The notes beneath the pieces were generated by a model. That model ran no database searches. It was not told where the DNA came from and saw only the letters and a program-made list of their open reading frames with translations. From RDYZ01 sp964518905 (GTDB lineage: Bacteria; Cyanobacteriota; Cyanobacteriia; Cyanobacteriales; Geitlerinemataceae), in assembly GCA_964518905.1 (NCBI GenBank), contig CAZFJL010000023.1, positions 6,601 through 70,600 of the forward strand: DNA of 64,000 nucleotides. Direction: 5' to 3'. The position numbers and the translations under genes were made by a program. Positions 62,239 to 64,000 of this stretch are shown piece after piece (the stretch's first letter is position 1; each line of letters starts with the position of its first letter).

Positions 62239-64000
62239 ATGAGTTCCGATCGCAATCAGTCCGGTGTCAATTTTAACGATCAGTCCAAGGGGATTTTCAA
62301 CGCGCCGGTCACGATCAATAATCCGCCGCCAAAGCCGCCCGATCGCACCAGCGACGAGCCGCCGAACAATCTAGAGGCGCGGGGCATCGATCGCGATCGC
62401 TTTGTCGGTCGTGATGCTGTTTTGGCGGATCTTCACGCGCGGCTACAGCGATCGGAGCGGGTGGCGATCGCGAGTGTGGCGGGGATGGGCGGCGTGGGTA
62501 AAAGCGAGCTGGCGGTGCAGTATGCGCGGCGGCATTTGGCGGAGACCTATCGCGGCGGGGTGGTGTGGCTGGCGGGGGATCGGGCGGGGTTGGAGTTGTT
62601 GAGTTTTGCCCGATCGCAGTTTTTCCCGACGGAGGATTTTTCGCAGTTTGGTGATTTACGCGAGCAGTTGGCGTTTTGTTGGGCGCATTGGCCTGCGATC
62701 GAAGTGCCGCCGGAGTCGGTGCTGTTGATTTTTGATGATGTGACGGATTATGCGGCTCAAGTAAAACCGTGTTTGCCGAGTGATGGGCGGTTTCGGGCGA
62801 TCGTGACGACGCGGGAGAAGCTGGAGGGGATCGATCGGCTGGATTTGGCGGTATTGGAACCGGGGGATGCGTTGGCGTTGTTGCGGGGGATTGTGGGCGA
62901 TCGGGTGGAAACCGAGGCGGATACGGCGGCGGTGATTTGCGAGTGGTTGGGGTTTTTGCCGTTGGGTTTGGAGTTGGTGGGGTATTACCTCAAGAGCAAG
63001 CCGGATCTGTCGTTGGCAAAAATGCTGGAACGGTTGCAGGATAAACGGGTCGAGGCGCGATCGCTGAATCCGAAGCGGTTGCCGGTGAATCTGACGGCGC
63101 AGCGGGGCGTGTTGGCGGCTTTTGAGTTGAGTTGGGAGCAGCTCGACGCGGCGGCGCAGGAGTTGGCGATGCGGCTGAGTATTTTCGCGGCGGCTCCGAT
63201 TCCGTGGGGGTTGGTGCGGGAGTGTTGGCGTGAGGCGGATGAGGAGGATTTGGAGGACTGGCGCGATGATGAGTTGGTGCGGCTGCATTTGCTCGATCGG
63301 GTCAGCGAGGAGCGCTACGGGCTGCATCCGCTGATTCGGGAGTTTTTCGCGGTGAAGTTGGCGGCGCGATCGGAGGCGACGGACTGGCGGCGATCGTTTG
63401 CGCGGGTGATGACGGCGATCGCTCGAATCCCGCAAACCGTGACGATCTCGCAACAGGCAGAACTGAAGGAGGCGATCGTCCACCTAGCAGCAGCGACGGA
63501 GTACAGCGATCTTATTGAGTTAGAAGATGAATGGATGTGGTCGTTTGTTGGTTTAGCTCGGTTTTATGAAGCCCAAAGCCTGTTCGCAGCAGCGGAAAAC
63601 TGGTACGAGCAGTGCCGCGATCGTAGCGAAACCCGCTTCGGAGCCGACCATCCCGATACCGCCACCAGCCTCAACAATTTGGCGGAATTGTACCGATCGC
63701 AAGGGAAATACGAGTCAGCGAAACCGCTCCACCAACGCGCCCTAGACATCAGGGAACGGCAACTGGGAGCCGACCATCCCGATACCGCCGCCAGCCTCAA
63801 CAATTTGGCGCTTTTGTATGACTCGCAAGGGAAATACGAGTCAGCCGAACCGCTCGTCCAACGCGCCTTAGACATCAGGGAACGGCAACTGGGAGCCGAC
63901 CATCCCGATACCGCCAACAGCCTCAACAATTTGGCGGAATTGTACCGATCGCAAGGGAAATACGAGTCAGCGGAACCGCTCTACCAACGCGCCTTAGACA
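62239..64000 (+). CDS. NB-ARC-TPR (NLR-like, STAND) receptor, 3' end beyond window
   Basis: At least 587 aa, still open at the window end. Residues 6-27 (NQSGVNFNDQSKGIFNAPVT, IN) match the C-terminal motif of the protein at 61103. After a Pro-rich linker comes an NB-ARC ATPase: Walker A GMGGVGKS (82-89), Walker B VLLIFDDV (161-168), IVTTRE (188-193) and LPLGLEL near 240. A winged-helix-like region to about 370 and a helical part follow. From about residue 465, 42-residue TPR units of kinesin-light-chain type repeat (LGADHPDTAASLNNLALLYD, SQGKYESAEPL). NLR-like sensors oligomerise when the repeats bind a trigger. Long antisense frames here are shadows. Confidence 0.92.
   Translation, partial: MSSDRNQSGVNFNDQSKGIFNAPVTINNPPPKPPDRTSDEPPNNLEARGIDRDRFVGRDAVLADLHARLQRSERVAIASVAGMGGVGKSELAVQYARRHLAETYRGGVVWLAGDRAGLELLSFARSQFFPTEDFSQFGDLREQLAFCWAHWPAIEVPPESVLLIFDDVTDYAAQVKPCLPSDGRFRAIVTTREKLEGIDRLDLAVLEPGDALALLRGIVGDRVETEADTAAVICEWLGFLPLGLELVGYYLKSKPDLSLAKMLERLQDKRVEARSLNPKRLPVNLTAQRGVLAAFELSWEQLDAAAQELAMRLSIFAAAPIPWGLVRECWREADEEDLEDWRDDELVRLHLLDRVSEERYGLHPLIREFFAVKLAARSEATDWRRSFARVMTAIARIPQTVTISQQAELKEAIVHLAAATEYSDLIELEDEWMWSFVGLARFYEAQSLFAAAENWYEQCRDRSETRFGADHPDTATSLNNLAELYRSQGKYESAKPLHQRALDIRERQLGADHPDTAASLNNLALLYDSQGKYESAEPLVQRALDIRERQLGADHPDTANSLNNLAELYRSQGKYESAEPLYQRALD
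63641..64000 (+). repeat. 126-bp tandem repeats encoding TPR units
   Basis: GAGCCGACCATCCCGATACC recurs at 63641, 63767 and 63893, exactly 126 bases (42 codons) apart. The units are nearly identical in DNA sequence, more alike than protein selection alone would demand, so they are recently duplicated or homogenised. The array continues past the window end. Confidence 0.95.

Noticed and set aside
62656..63483. 275-codon open frame on the minus strand, rich in Arg, Gln, His and Pro
   Set aside because: It is antisense to the NB-ARC gene, whose plus frame has Walker A, Walker B and TPR motifs. The composition is that of a codon-bias shadow.
63641..64000. Regular tandem repeats at the window end considered as a CRISPR array
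   Set aside because: The 126-bp units are contiguous, without spacers, and translate into TPR motifs in the receptor frame.

Overview
The window comes from a filamentous, phycobilisome-containing cyanobacterium. Evidence: very frequent GCGATCGC (HIP1-type) octamers, HetR, the rod-core linker CpcG, a CpcS-type bilin lyase, PetM, the bicarbonate transporter BicA, MenC (phylloquinone), ArgZ/AgrE, a ThiO-ThiG fusion and several families confined to cyanobacteria (DUF1815, DUF2839). No nitrogenase or other heterocyst gene is visible, so a non-heterocystous filament is possible. All assignments rest on reading translated sequence; no database search was run.

Layout. 1-2.8 kb: partial gene, alpha/beta hydrolase, small cyanobacterial proteins, Lon-substrate-domain protein. 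3.0-8.1 kb: str operon on the minus strand (rpsL-rpsG-fusA-tuf-rpsJ). 8.2-15 kb: glycosyltransferase, A-type Fe-S carrier-like gene, hetR, pdxA, petM, der, tRNA-Ser(CGA). 15-17.5 kb: FIST sensor gene and a frameshifted histidine kinase. 17.9-26.4 kb: argZ/agrE, menC, a LysR regulator divergent from bicA, and a CPA2 antiporter. 26.4-30.8 kb: nested MITE-like elements, rimO (which modifies the S12 encoded in the same window), a tiny membrane protein, tgt. 31-38 kb: two GGDEF proteins, a WecG-type glycosyltransferase, lpdA, and a stand-alone GAF protein with both cysteines of a DXCF cyanobacteriochrome. 38-46 kb: radical SAM protein, small conserved proteins, thiO-thiG, a cyst(e)ine-lyase-like PLP enzyme, an SH3 protein. 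46-53 kb: cpcG, cpcS-like lyase, and a GldA/permease/GldG-type ABC locus. 53-60 kb: MCP, fatty-acid-hydroxylase-like protein, MFS-recO operon, glycerol-dehydrogenase-like enzyme.

60.4-64 kb is an accessory defence-type cluster, all on the plus strand: two antitoxin/PIN-toxin pairs, a 126-aa helical protein ending in a short motif, and an NB-ARC-TPR receptor (cut by the window end) that starts with a matching copy of that motif. The shared motif, at the effector C-terminus and the receptor N-terminus, is the arrangement known for NLR-associated amyloid signalling with Bell-type cell-death effectors. This is the most exciting system in the window.

Intergenic DNA is rich in short palindromic mobile elements. 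At least seven distinct kinds are recognisable. Several have perfect terminal inverted repeats and target-site duplications, and one is inserted inside another.
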